Assembly: GCA_030704615.1 (NCBI GenBank)
Contig: CM060731.1
Span: forward strand, 40,178,001 to 40,238,000
Length of the DNA stretch: 60,000 nucleotides
Direction: 5' to 3'
From: Takakia lepidozioides
Taxonomy: Eukaryota; Streptophyta; Takakiopsida; Takakiales; Takakiaceae
Positions 1 through 10,063 of this stretch are shown here, one piece after another (position 1 is the first letter of the stretch; the number at the start of each line of letters is the position of its first letter). A program made the translations under genes and the position numbers. The notes beneath the pieces were generated by a model. It searched no databases and was not told the DNA's origin. It was given only the letters and a program-made list of their open reading frames with translations.

Positions 1-793
1 ACCGCATCGCGAACCATATCATGAGCCGCAGTGCGCTCACCACCACATGGATAGCGGAGGAGATGGATGACAAGGTCATCGATGGGCTGAAGACAGATGC
101 AGCGCTAAAGGCCCAATGCCGAAGGATGAGGCAAACCGAGTCGAAGGCGGAGCGCAGTAGTGAAAATAGGGGATGAGAGGCAAAAATGTGCGATAGTGGG
201 TCGTGCTGTCAACCATGCCCCTGCTCCGGGTTCTGCGCATGATAGAAGTCGGGCTCAATGCAACTCAGAAGAAGCACTTGAGAGCATGCCGGAAAAGGAA
301 TGACGGTGCACACGCTCAGAAATGGACTCCTGAAGATGGTCGAGGCCTTGAGCAACCAACTGCTCAAATGGTGGTAGACATGCTCGCGTCGGTACCAGAA
401 GAAAATCTCGTGCAGAACGGAGATGCTGCTGGAAGGGTAAAATGCCACTATCGTCATGTGCAACGGCGTCCATAAGGATGGGACGATGGTCGCAGAGAAA
501 TCGTAAAGCGAGGGCTGGCGCCACCAATGCCCAACTGCCGAGGAAAGCTGACGGGGCGGTAGTGACAGTGGACAAAAGACCCACACCACCGGAAAAGACG
601 GGCAAGGTGGCTTGCTGTCGTGGCAAAAGTCCCTAAGCACCCTCCAGAGCTCCTGGTCCTAACAATCTCCCGAAGATAGTCATCATGGTAGTATCAAACC
701 CAGATAAGAGGTGTAGGAAATCTGGGCTGGGTGGAACAGTGCGCAAGACATATGAGGGACGCTGAAGGAAACATTTGGTCAAGATTCCATATG

Positions 794-1627
794 CTACATG
801 TACATCTCCGAGCCTAGGAAGGAGATCGGCGTGGGTTGCATCCTGGTGGAGTGCATCTTCCAAGAAGGACGTTGTGAACTGGGTGGTGCCAAAAGGGAGG
901 ATTCTGATGCCAGCGAAGCAATGAAGTGAGCAGGGAGGACAAAATCTGCAGGGAGACCGGACGGGGACCACACCGCACATTTGCAAGGTTGCACTGAAAG
1001 GCCCACGGCAGAGAGTTGGGTGACAAAATGATAGTAAGCTGAAAGTACCTGTGAGGCAGGGCCTACAATGTGCGAGTCGTCTGCCACTGATGGAAAAAGA
1101 CAAGATGAGTGAACTTGTGCAGAAGCCGTGAGGGCGCGGACATGAGCCATGACAAACAAAGGTCCTCCTAAAGGGTCGCCTTGGCGGGTCCCAACCTCGG
1201 ACTGAATGATGGAGCACTCACCTAGGCGAGAATGATGACTATAGTATAGGGGAGTGGTGGATGCATAGAATAATCGAACAAACGGAATGAGCTGGTGGAA
1301 ATCTCCTCCGGCTGAACGGAGCTCCTGAAAGATAGCCGCTCGTGACACAATGTTGAAAGCATTGGTGACGTCGACCTGGAGAACCACCCAATCTGGATGA
1401 AGATCAAGAGCTGCACGAATCCCCTGAACCTCCGCCTTGCAACCGCCTGGAGTGGCGACCCCGAACTGGTGCGGAAAGAGGTGTCCGGAGAAGGCATCTC
1501 GAAACTTAAGACAAAGTGAGAGGCTGGCAAGGCGGTAAAGAACCTCTCCAATTGCGATAGGGCGGATGCCAGTACCTGAGGGTTTGCTCATAGCCAACAA
1601 TCTAGAGGCCCCAAGGAGATGGGCCAC
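794..1627 (-). pseudogene. LINE reverse transcriptase domain
   Basis: An open frame of 277 codons covers most of an RVT_1 domain. Visible motifs are the palm motif A stretch LQVDVTNAFN (Asp that binds metal), the GTRQGDPLGGPLF motif B, and motif C VADDSHIVG at about 1060-1092, where the usual Y/FADD is VADD. The N-terminal part is in another frame: the block SPHLAAAGPSG (1959-1588 frame) should precede this domain directly, so a frameshift lies near 1700. The frame closes at 794 before the thumb and C-terminal region. It would copy the element's own RNA if intact; here it is probably inactive. Confidence 0.75.
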
Positions 1628-1834
1628 TGGGGCAGGGATACGGCCAGCAGCAATAAAGGAGCAAATCTGAAAGAGCTGAGAGAAGCCACTAGCAGAGTCA
1701 TGTGGAGAAAAACAGTCGCGTAAGTGCTCATACAGAGACCGGAAGGACCTGCTGCTGCAAGATGGGGACTGCGCGTGAAGGCTTGAGTGAAGTCCTCCCG
1801 ATCTAGCTTGAGATCCTGGTTTGGCTCGAAGTCC

Positions 1835-2596
1835 TCAACAAAAAACGGCAGAATATCCTGAGCTGATGGGTGAAGGGCTTCGAGGGCAGTGACAGTATCC
1901 GGTGATGGAGGCGCTGGTGAGGAAGGTGCTAAAGCCTTGGCCGCGTGAGTACTCGCCAACGCGGCCTAACATGAAACTATGACGAAGTCGCCTGTGGGCC
2001 GATGAGGGTGGCTGCGTGGAGAAAGCGGGAGGGGCGCGTGCCGCAAGGGCTAGTGCCCGTAATTGATGCTCATCTTGCAGACTCTCCCAATCTCCAGATA
2101 AAAAACGGCGAAGACGGATGCGCGTCTCTCTGTGCCTTGACTGACCGCCACGAGGAGGCAAAACCAAACACCACTGAGGAAATAACAAGAAAAGATACCA
2201 TGCTGGTATATCATCAGGATCACGAGCCAGCCTGTCTAAGGGTAGACGGAGTGCCAGTTGGACCTCATGACGTAGTGCCACCGGAATTCTTGTATAAAGA
2301 CGAGGCCTTGGCAGTCCTAGCTGAAATGCGCCCAGAACATCTAGCGCTGAAAGCCAATGCCAAGCAGAGGCAGGAGGTGGCGCGTGCAAGACACTGGGCT
2401 GAAATGAAGAAGTACCATTTGTGTGGGACTGATGAAGAGCCGCACACGTGCGCTGGTGTCGCGCAAGCCCTCTGATGCGCGCAAAAAGACAACCGCAAAC
2501 TAGGCATGGGGTACGGTCTGATGGGAGAGGCGCCTGCTGTTGGGGTAAGAGTGATGGGGTCAGCAATGCAGGTTGCACAACTGGAGAAGAAGGCAC
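1835..2596 (-). pseudogene. LINE N-terminal zinc-finger region
   Basis: A 253-codon minus-strand frame. Near its N terminus (residues about 30-55) it has a Cys-x2-Cys then His-x3-Cys/His arrangement (CLVCGCLFARIRGLARHQ), as in nucleic-acid-binding fingers at the start of some LINE proteins. Downstream, residues 120-190 read like the conserved linker before the reverse transcriptase (FPQWCLVLPPRGGQSRHRE, then RRFLSGDWESL). The C-terminal part runs out of the element's frame near 1960 and the true continuation is in the 1959-1588 frame, so a frameshift separates this region from the polymerase. Confidence 0.55.
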
Positions 2597-2632
2597 GTGG
2601 AGAGGCTCATGACCAAGAGGAGTTGGGCTGCC

Positions 2633-3261
2633 TTAAAGCCGCTGCCGAGAATGGGATGGAGAACCTGGAGGAGAAGTGACTGGCGTGGGACCTCGAACCC
2701 TACCTGAGAGGCGCAGTGGGGGAGGGCTCAACAGACACTGTGGGGGTTCTTCGGTCGGTGGGGCGCCAATGAAAGAACCTGGAATCAGCGGTGGAGAAGA
2801 CCGTTGTGAAGATGACGACTCTTCTTGAACTTGGTGTCTGGAGCTTGGACTCTGGTGCGCATCAGGAACATGTGAGCTAGGGGTAGGGGTACGTTGGCGT
2901 TGGGGTCTTCCAAGAGGAGGAGGTCTTCCAGTAGGAGCAGTTGCGGCTGTGTTCAACACCTCTCGTTGCTCTGGGAGTGAACTGCCAGGGATGGTGGAGT
3001 AGGCAGTAAAGGGGTTGTGGTGAGGGCTAGAGTTGGCTGCCTGTACGGCGTCAGGGCTGAACGAGCTGGGGGACGAGCTGATCGAGGCCGCCTGACCGGC
3101 GTGGGGCCCACTGTTGCACAACGGCCATTTGCTCGCTTAGCGCGGCTACCGCTGTCGCTACTGCCAACACCTCCACTAAGTTGGCGGCGCTGCAGGCCTC
3201 GCCGAGGTCTGGCGGCGACGCCGCTCATCGTATTTCTCGTGTCCACGCTCGTCAGACTCAT
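2633..3261 (-). pseudogene. LINE N-terminal low-complexity region, frameshifted
   Basis: Two overlapping minus-strand frames (3261-2953 and 3121-2633) are Pro/Ser/Arg-rich and lead into the zinc-finger frame. The likely original start is the Met at 3261 (MSLTSVDTRNTMSG). No domain is recognised. I treat the two as one region broken by a frameshift, because they are adjacent and have the same bias. Confidence 0.4.
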
Positions 3262-3479
3262 CGTACTATACCTCTTGTTTTCTTCTCTAGCTGAGTAGCT
3301 TACTAGAGCTTTTTGTTTTCTTCTCTTGTTTCTTGTTCCTCCCCCCCCCTTTTCTTAGGAACTTCTCATCCTATGTACGTTCACCCATTGTACATGTTGT
3401 AAATAAAGTCTTACAGGGTCTCATCAAACCAGAAAGTCAAGTGGAGAAAACGTGAATTGTCGACTATGATCAACACCGA

Positions 3480-4121
3480 AGTCGAGAGTGCACAGACCTG
3501 GAATCAGATCTATCATCCAGACCTCGCTGCCGTTCACCCTCCTCCTTGGTAACGTCCATCATGCGAGACTTGATATCCTTCACCAGCCTTTCAATTGTCA
3601 CTCTCAGCCCCCATTGCAACATCCCTGTCACGCATGGCCACTTCTCTGGAATCCTCTGCTCCTTCAGACTGCAGCGCTCTGTCCACTTCCTTCTCCTTCT
3701 CTGGCAGCTCCTTCACCAGGCTTCTAGCTGGGACCCTGCCCCTCCTCTCACTACCCGGTGTCTTTGCCGGAGTGCCATCTCTCCTCAAACCCTCTCTCTC
3801 ACTTTTAGGTGTCTTTGGCCGGTCCTTAGGAGCGTCTCTCTTGCTCTCTCCAGCACTCTCTTTCACCTCCAAGCTCTCAGGTTTCAGAACCGATGCAGAT
3901 GGAATTGTAGTGCCATGGATAACGAAGTTGCGACGAGTTGCTTTGTTTGTCTTCTCAGACTTCACTCTCTCCAGCAAAAAATTCCACACGGGGATCATGT
4001 TGCCTCGACAGATTTTTGCGAAGGGCGTCTACAAAGGGAACGTTCTAGTACCCCATTTCCTGTTGCAGCCATTTCAGGACGGTCTCGGCTTGCGGGGTAC
4101 TAAGTTACTGTTGGACTGCAT
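3480..4121 (-). pseudogene. AUG5: Augmin subunit 5 (AUG5/HAUS5-like) pseudogene, 5' part
   Basis: On the minus strand this matches the start of plant augmin subunit 5, which recruits gamma-tubulin to existing microtubules. In order: a start MQSN at 4121, a shifted-frame block ETVLKWLQQEMGY followed by a TAG stop, then [20 protein letters not shown] and VKSEKT (about 4020-3950). A charged linker follows, then [12 protein letters not shown], and after another frameshift near 3592 the helical block KDIKSRMMDVTKEEGERQ and LDDRSDSR. At least three frameshifts and one stop break it. It covers roughly the first 210 residues of a protein usually near 800 and then ends abruptly near 3480. No introns interrupt the homologous stretch, but a retrocopy origin is not proven. 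The plus-strand 182-codon frame here is a shadow. Confidence 0.85.
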
Positions 4122-4129
4122 TTTGAAAA

Positions 4130-5190
4130 CCAAATGCAGCTAGCTCTTTCACCAAGACTCTCTCCCCAGTTCCAACGTACGTCCACTCCGTGCATCAACT
4201 CAGTCTGACAGAACGCCTGACATCAATGCTATGGTATTCCTTCAAAAACCGCTAACTTGCTCAGAAAGAAGCTTATGTGAAACGCTATCCACAAAACTAC
4301 AGCTAACGACTCCCTACCTATCTGCCCCCGCGTGTGTATATACCTATATCATTGCATCTCTCCCTCACTGCTTCTACCTCTAGTTGCAGGGAAAATTGCG
4401 TCGAAATGTATAATTCTATGTCAGTGTCTTTACATCAGCTAACGTGTGTAGAAACGCTCTGGTACATAACATCGCTGCTGCCAGAAAACCACCGCAAGAG
4501 CAAGGACACAGAGTTGCAACGGGGCCATTTGGTACAAGAGCACTTTCAAAATGGTGAGAACGCCTTCCAGTTCACAACACTTGGCCATTGAAGTCCGCAA
4601 TCAAGAAGAGCTGCTGCATTTCAAACCAACACTGATTGGAAGCTCCTCAACTAATTCCCGCACACGGAAATGCAGGCAATGCTAACACTCGCATCTGTAA
4701 ACTCTCCCGCACCGTCAAGGGTCTCAAGCCTTCATTCTTAAAAGAGCCATCTGAGCAACTTCCATCTATTATGGAGTCTGCCTCCTTCGAATAAAATGGA
4801 ACAGAATGGTCCAAGCCTGGAATGTTAGAGACCTGCAGTCTTAGGGATATGTTGCAGCCAGTGGGTAGGGAATATTGGTCAGTGGTTCAACTTCACCTAT
4901 CTTAAGACAGATCCAATCAGCATACCAGTCTTCAATTGCCATGGGCTTGTCTATCTGATACACACGAATTTTGAGTCTCTCCACCAAGGGGTTAGTAACC
5001 TGCAGAGAACATCCCTGTGAGGCTCAAATATCTGCTTTGATGGCAAAGTGTGACATCTCATGAGTACATCCATCTATGTATGTCTCTTCCTAACCCCATC
5101 CTGAAGGGATAGTATTTGTAGATGCAAAATGCAACTTATTTTGACAGGGTTGTTGTGAACCGAAATGTCCCATTGACTCTGTAAATTACA
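4130..5190. other. Intergenic, no recognised feature
   Basis: I see no coding family, repeat or RNA gene here. The longest frames (for example 4334-4591 plus) have no recognisable domain and no splice-supported context. Confidence 0.5.
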
Positions 5191-5194
5191 GCGA

Positions 5195-5512
5195 GCACGG
5201 TAAAAAGCCATGGCAACTACATGCAAGGGATTCCGTCCTCTGCCCCATGCAAAGGAGCTCTGCAAGGTAGCTCGTTAGGTGGATCTATGGTTGTTTGGAG
5301 TGATTTTTTCATGTTACTGCCACAGTCAATCATCCAAAAGCAGAAACAGAGCTGAGGAGAAGCTTTGGAAGGTATATTTTCAGACCCCGGTCAAATGCGG
5401 GACAATCGAGGCAAAGAGGTGAATGCTTGTTAAATTACAAAGAGAAGCAGACACCAAGATGCATCACAAAGCCTTCTTGGAAATTGTCGTCCACTCTCTC
5501 TCTACCAGCACA
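5195..5512. pseudogene. Degenerate copy of PDF-motif exon and flanks
   Basis: The stretch 5258-5512 is a diverged direct copy of 32,745-33,000, which holds the third PDF half-exon of the OSB-like/PPR gene plus its flanking introns. The shared core is GAGGAGAAGCTTTGGAAGG, followed by the region encoding the DPSQWWDN block. Here that block is damaged: the two Trp codons are lost, reading about DPGQMRDN. Immediately before it, 5210-5262 matches the reverse complement of 31,441-31,505, inside the first exon of the same gene. Two parts of that gene are therefore copied here, one inverted. It is not a functional exon. Confidence 0.7.
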
Positions 5513-5780
5513 TTCTCTTTGAAAATGTAACAGCAGTTTTTGGCCGTATGCGCCTGGGCAAGTTACAGGCTCATAGGTTCCAACATGGATGGTTTAGAGA
5601 CCCTCCTCTCACATGATTCAATAGAAAATGTCCCAGACTAATGAGTAGACGTGAAAGAGACTTGAGTTCACACTCGTGTATTGGAGCATGGAAATCAGAT
5701 ATGTTTCCCTTCTGCACACTTGCGTATCACATGCCCATGACGTACCTGAAGCACATGCAAGTGTATTTGACCTTTGAAAC

Positions 5781-6310
5781 TCAGGCCCATACAAAATGCC
5801 ACTTCAATTTATTTGCATTCACCATAGCGACCCAAGTCTCTATGAAAGTAAGAAATAACAAAGCAAAGGCGCCGATCACACTGAGGGTCAGCCATGGTTT
5901 GGCACAAAATAAGGACCAACGTTCTGGTCGCCACCGTTTCAAGCGCACTTTGCCATGCTTGCGAATGTCTTCATGAAGTTTACCCATGTTGAGGATGGGG
6001 AGGGGGAGAAGACTCCCTCCAATATCCGGTTCCACATTTGTACAGCAGTTTCGTTGTTAATGCAACTGTTGATCACCCTGTACTCCGTTAATAGTTCCAT
6101 ATCCTCAACATTGTTAATCAAGTAACCTAGAAAGTAACACCTGAAATCACCACAGTGTGCATTTGCAAGTTGCTCATAGATCGCAAGGTTTCGAAACACC
6201 AGTGCAGTATTGTCATATATGCTGAGTTTTGGCAATGGGAAGCTTGCATTCGCGACATACCCCCATGAACTGAGAGATACTACTGAAATGGCCCAAAAGT
6301 TGTGCCCCAA
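5781..6310 (-). pseudogene. DUF247 protein C-terminal relic
   Basis: Two minus-strand frames (6310-5939 and 6035-5781) read as consecutive parts of a plant DUF247 protein. The first has FPLPKLSIYDNTALVFRNL and AIYEQL, then LLTEYRVINSCINNETAV, which match the conserved LxIDDNTexLFRNLIAfEQ and the later block of the family. After a frameshift near 5990-6030 the second has RWRPERWSLFCAKPW followed by a hydrophobic segment of about 20 residues (LTLSVIGAFALLFLTFIETW), the typical C-terminal membrane helix. The N-terminal two thirds of the family (usually 400-500 aa) are missing. Probably dead. Confidence 0.75.
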
Positions 6311-6485
6311 TACACGTACATAACTGAGGACTAATATGGACTAGTCACCAAAATACAGTGGTGCGACAATTGAATACTGGAGTTGCAACAACGGCATTCC
6401 AAATATTGGATTTACTGAACATTCATTGAAATATATGAGACTGAAATCTGAATTTGGATCAACAAACATGTAGTTCCGTATTTAA

Positions 6486-7711
6486 CCCTTAAGTGTCAAA
6501 CCGACCCGTTTTGGGTTGGTTAGGTTTCTTTAACCAGCCATAACTTCCTGTGGTTAAGGCTGATTGGCCTTTTTTTTGGCTCAATTGACAAATAATCGGG
6601 TCCCCCTTCATATGGCACTGGCCAATTGGTCAATGCCTGAAGGGGTAGGGATCTCGATCTATTGGAAGGGGCCAACACAGCTTTTGAGGCCATTTTGGCA
6701 CCCCTAACCTGCCCAAGTTGCTGACATGGCAACTGCGGTCAGGTTAGGGTGAATGAATGATACCCCATAAAGGGATGGGCGGCACGCTTCCCCAGACCCA
6801 TTGATTGCCCGGTGGGTATGGTGGCCTGCGCAGGTCTGGGTATTCCTAGGCTGCATCCTAACCTGAGATCGACGGAGATGGCTGCTCCAGCCAACACGAT
6901 GGGCTCATAGCAGGGCAGATTGGAGGGAGTGCAGCCGCGATGGCGGCAAAGCTCGCGGCTCAAGAAAATCTCGGGTGGGCCAAACCCAGGCAGGGGGTTT
7001 GATAGGGTTGCGGGTGGAGTGGCCCCCCATGAAAGCAGGGCCGGGTAGCCAGAGGAGCTCCCAAACCCCGCGCCCTTCTGGGCTACGGATCCAAATATCC
7101 TAGGCCTGCAGGCTATACCAAAGGTGTGCCATTTGAAGTCTTGGGCAGGGAACCTAAGGATGCGGTGCATTGGCTGATTGGCCTCAAAGTTTTTCGGGGA
7201 CTTCATATGGAAGCCCATGACATTTCAACCAGAGGGATTGGGGATTGACCGGCTGAATTTTTTTGTATAATTTTAGGAAGAGAGATTTTGGCTTGCCCAA
7301 AGAAAATGGCATATTTTGACCCCCCAATTTGTAACTACAAAGGAGCCCACTTGAGAACATTTCAGAAAAAACTGAAATTTTATGTGAATGTGTGTTATCA
7401 GGTATGGAACAACATTCTTGAGACTCTCAAACAGAAAAAATAAAAAATGCCCAAATACGAGCAAAAACTGCTTTTTTTGGCACCTAGTTCTTAGTGGAGA
7501 TTTTTTTTTGTCCCCACTCTACACTTTATAATCTTCAGATCTGGCAGTTGGATTTTGGTGAAACTTTTTGTGGTAGGAGGTGGGGTAGGTGGGAAGTAAT
7601 TCCAACGGTCAGTTTTACATAAACACGGAGATTCTCTAGATAAATTGTTTTCTTTCGGCCAGGGTCATGTTTTTCCACGAGAGGGTGAAAATGAGTTTTG
7701 ACACTTGAGGG
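6486..7711. mobile_element. Non-autonomous piggyBac-like DNA element
   Basis: The 1,226-bp element starts CCCTTAAGTGTCAAA and ends TTTGACACTTGAGGG, terminal inverted repeats with one mismatch in 15, continuing as weaker similarity. It is flanked on both sides by TTAA (6482-6485 and 7712-7715), the target duplication characteristic of piggyBac transposons. The inside holds no transposase; the longest frame (7218-6739 minus) is not recognisable. It would need a transposase supplied from elsewhere. Confidence 0.8.
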
Positions 7712-7715
7712 TTAA

Positions 7716-8957
7716 CCCCCTTTCAGATAACCCATGGGGCACACAAGAGGGACACGTCACCCCCTAACCGACAGGTCACGAAACAAACCATATACCTGCA
7801 GGAAGGAGTCCCTTTTTTTTTTCAAGAGTGTAAGGTTATTTTTTCCTTACCTTTCAATAAAGTTTCCCAAGGCTACCATCCGGCTAAGGAACAAGGTACC
7901 ACTCCGAGCCTTTTAATTTTTTTTTTAAAAATGGACAAAGAATAGAAGGTTCCTTGAATATGTAAAGCAGGTTAATTCGGACCCGGTTAATTCTAGAGTG
8001 GTCCAGGAATTAGCGTGGTCCAGGAGTTAAAAGAGGGGGCCAATGTAATAAGGCCACATGTATTAATTAACGAAATGAAGGGTCCGAAAATTAAGGATCC
8101 CAAGGCGTTAATCGGAAAGGTCAGAAAAAGGCGAATGGCCCAGCCAATGGGGAAGGCGGGCTGGGCCACTGGAGCGTGCGAATAATGAGGGCAGGTGTAG
8201 GTCCCCGCGTAGAAATAGGGGAAAGTTCTAGAAAAAACGACAAGGCGGTGGGCTCTGGAACATTCTAGAATAACCTACGGTCTAGAAACTTTTGGAGCTT
8301 TGAAGAACGACGAGAGAAGTGGTGCTAGGAGGGTGGTGGGGCAGTGAGTTGTTGTAGCAGGAACATGGAGTGGTGGGAGATAGGATGGTGGGACCCAATG
8401 GGTTGCTCCAGGGCTACTAGGGTAGTGGCTGCTCTAGGACGTCGTATCGAGCACCCTTTTTAGATATGTGGTTCAGACAATCCTTATGTGCTTGAAGGTG
8501 CATAGTGTAAGTAGATCAAAAATGGGGGTTGTGCTTCAACTGTAGTTGTCATGACGGCTTGCTAGGCTCTCAATCAAAATGACCTCCTTTATTAGATTGA
8601 GGTTGTTCTTTGAGGCTTGCTATGTAAATTGTTTAAACTGTTTATATTTATATTTATATATGAGCCGAACCATCAGCTATTTAATGGAAAGCTCAATAAG
8701 CCTAACCGTCCAACACTCATTGAAATTTTGGCAAGAACTTTAGAAAATGCACTGAAAATGATCGTAGTGGATCTTTCTAGGGCTATGCAGCCACGTGTCA
8801 TGCTCATTAAACTTTGATGATGGTTGGTTGTCCACAAAGAAGTCTCTAGTCAGGACAAGTAACCGACCTTCCAAGACGCCTCCGAAGACAGTCAAGCCAA
8901 ATAACCAACCTTCCAACACGCTCGGTGTGCAAGCTTCAACAAGCAATGACAGTGACA
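7716..8957. other. Intergenic, no gene recognised
   Basis: No protein family is recognised. The stretch 8220-8300 carries heat-shock-element-like motifs (separate entry); otherwise it is A/T-rich with no supported exon. Confidence 0.45.
8221..8290. promoter_or_regulatory. Cluster of heat shock element motifs
   Basis: Two three-unit HSE motifs of the form GAAnnTTCnnGAA occur at 8221-8233 (GAAAGTTCTAGAA) and 8258-8270 (GAACATTCTAGAA), and a further TCTAGAA at 8281. Such arrays bind heat-shock transcription factors. No heat-shock gene is seen downstream within this window, so the promoter may be orphaned, belong to an unrecognised transcript, or be chance in a TCTAGAA-rich stretch. Confidence 0.45.
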
Positions 8958-8961
8958 AATG

Positions 8962-9150
8962 TGTCGTGCGCATACATATCGCTACACAACTACATCGCTG
9001 TCCAAAACCACACAACACATGTGCACACCACACACTAGTATACTACTAGTCCACCACTAGTCCAGCCACTAGTCCAACCACTAGGCTACAACTAGTCAGT
9101 CACTAGGCTGCCACTACGCTGCCCACTATGGCAGTCACTAGTCCACACAA
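8962..9150. repeat. 189-bp perfect direct repeat, copy 1
   Basis: Identical by eye over 189 bp to 9470-9658. Starts TGTCGTGCGCATAC and ends GTCCACACAA, rich in CACTAG-type short repeats. It forms the outer end of the chimeric 3' LTR. Confidence 0.9.
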
Positions 9151-9467
9151 TGATAAAGAAGAAGAATACAAGCACAAGCTCACAAATCTGAAGCATAAAC
9201 TCATGCATATATAACCTCATCACTCAAATACAAGTCAAGCCAAGTGCACCCCACGCCATGGGGAATCCACACTACGGCGCCATAGCTAGGCGCAGTGAGG
9301 CTCAACTCGAGAAAGATGAGCCTCATGCGCTTGCCGTGAAGATAACCACTCCAGGGCCTAAATCTGCCTTGACCCCTGGATTGACACTTGGGCCAATCCC
9401 AAATGTCAATATGTAAAAGCTAGCTATTTCCTAGCTAGTTTCACACTAGTGGTAAAATAACTTGACA
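8962..9467 (-). repeat. 3' LTR, chimeric
   Basis: The part 9151-9467 matches the outer 317 bp of the 5' LTR (20,117-20,433) with one visible mismatch (TATATA versus TACATA) and ends in TTGACA. The remaining part (8962-9150) does not match the 5' LTR, which instead continues past a CTCGAG into a longer LTR body. It is a perfect copy of the 189 bp lying just inside the LTR (9470-9658). The whole begins TG and ends CA on the plus strand. Confidence 0.75.
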
Positions 9468-9469
9468 GC

Positions 9470-9658
9470 TGTCGTGCGCATACATATCGCTACACAACTA
9501 CATCGCTGTCCAAAACCACACAACACATGTGCACACCACACACTAGTATACTACTAGTCCACCACTAGTCCAGCCACTAGTCCAACCACTAGGCTACAAC
9601 TAGTCAGTCACTAGGCTGCCACTACGCTGCCCACTATGGCAGTCACTAGTCCACACAA
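9470..9658. repeat. 189-bp perfect direct repeat, copy 2
   Basis: Second copy, immediately internal to the 3' LTR of the element, separated from it by GC (9468-9469). This is where the polypurine tract region of an LTR element would be expected. Confidence 0.9.
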
Positions 9659-9925
9659 TCGCCCCCCTAGCTGGTGCTTAGGTCCCTCTAAGTCCAGGTA
9701 GCCACAAGATGTGATAGTGACCATAGCCTCACTAAGTCCTCCACCACTATCCCTACTACACTCAAACTCGATAGATCAAGAGGCCGGGTGCAAGAGTTGC
9801 CCCATCGTTAGTCGCCGTCTTGCAACCTGTGAACTTGAGCTTGGGATCTCATGTATTGACTCCTATGAGCTTGGCCTCCTATGTCTTGTTAGCTGCCTCC
9901 AGTCATGTCCACTGCCACTATCCCA

Positions 9926-10063
9926 AGCAGTGTGGACACAACCAATCTCCGTCAGGAACCTTCTCAAGAGGTGGTGTCAAGCATCCCATATGCCAACCCC
10001 TTGAGCACGATCACACACCAGCATGGTGGCTGCCCCTTTGGCAGACCCACAGAGCATGCACCT
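9926..10063 (-). pseudogene. PHD finger at integrase C terminus, frameshifted
   Basis: The integrase frame ends with [10 protein letters not shown] and [15 protein letters not shown], which is the first half of a C4HC3 PHD finger (two Cys pairs expected, the second pair broken). In the next frame the sequence continues [14 protein letters not shown] and [10 protein letters not shown], the His-x2-Cys and final Cys-x2-Cys of the same finger. A missing base around 9990-10,000 explains the break. PHD fingers bind histone H3 tails; on an integrase it could guide target choice by chromatin state (inference). Confidence 0.75.

Larger units (their letters stand above)
1..3270 (-). mobile_element. Non-LTR retrotransposon (LINE), damaged, runs off left edge
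   Basis: A minus-strand element whose pieces lie in order: a Pro/Ser/Arg-rich N-terminal part (3261-2633), a Cys/His finger (about 2500), a linker, and a reverse transcriptase (1627-794). Leftward from 794 the sequence continues in shifted frames to the window edge, so the 3' end is not seen. Reading frame changes several times, so no complete protein is encoded. The N-terminal zinc finger and the type of linker resemble R2-like or related early-branching LINEs, but the endonuclease that would decide this is not visible. The 5' untranslated part probably ends between 3300 and 3430. Family identity is from motif recognition only. Confidence 0.75.

Noticed and set aside
3546-4143. Plus-strand frames of 182-185 codons
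   Set aside because: They lie opposite the augmin subunit 5 pseudogene, which explains the sequence on the minus strand.
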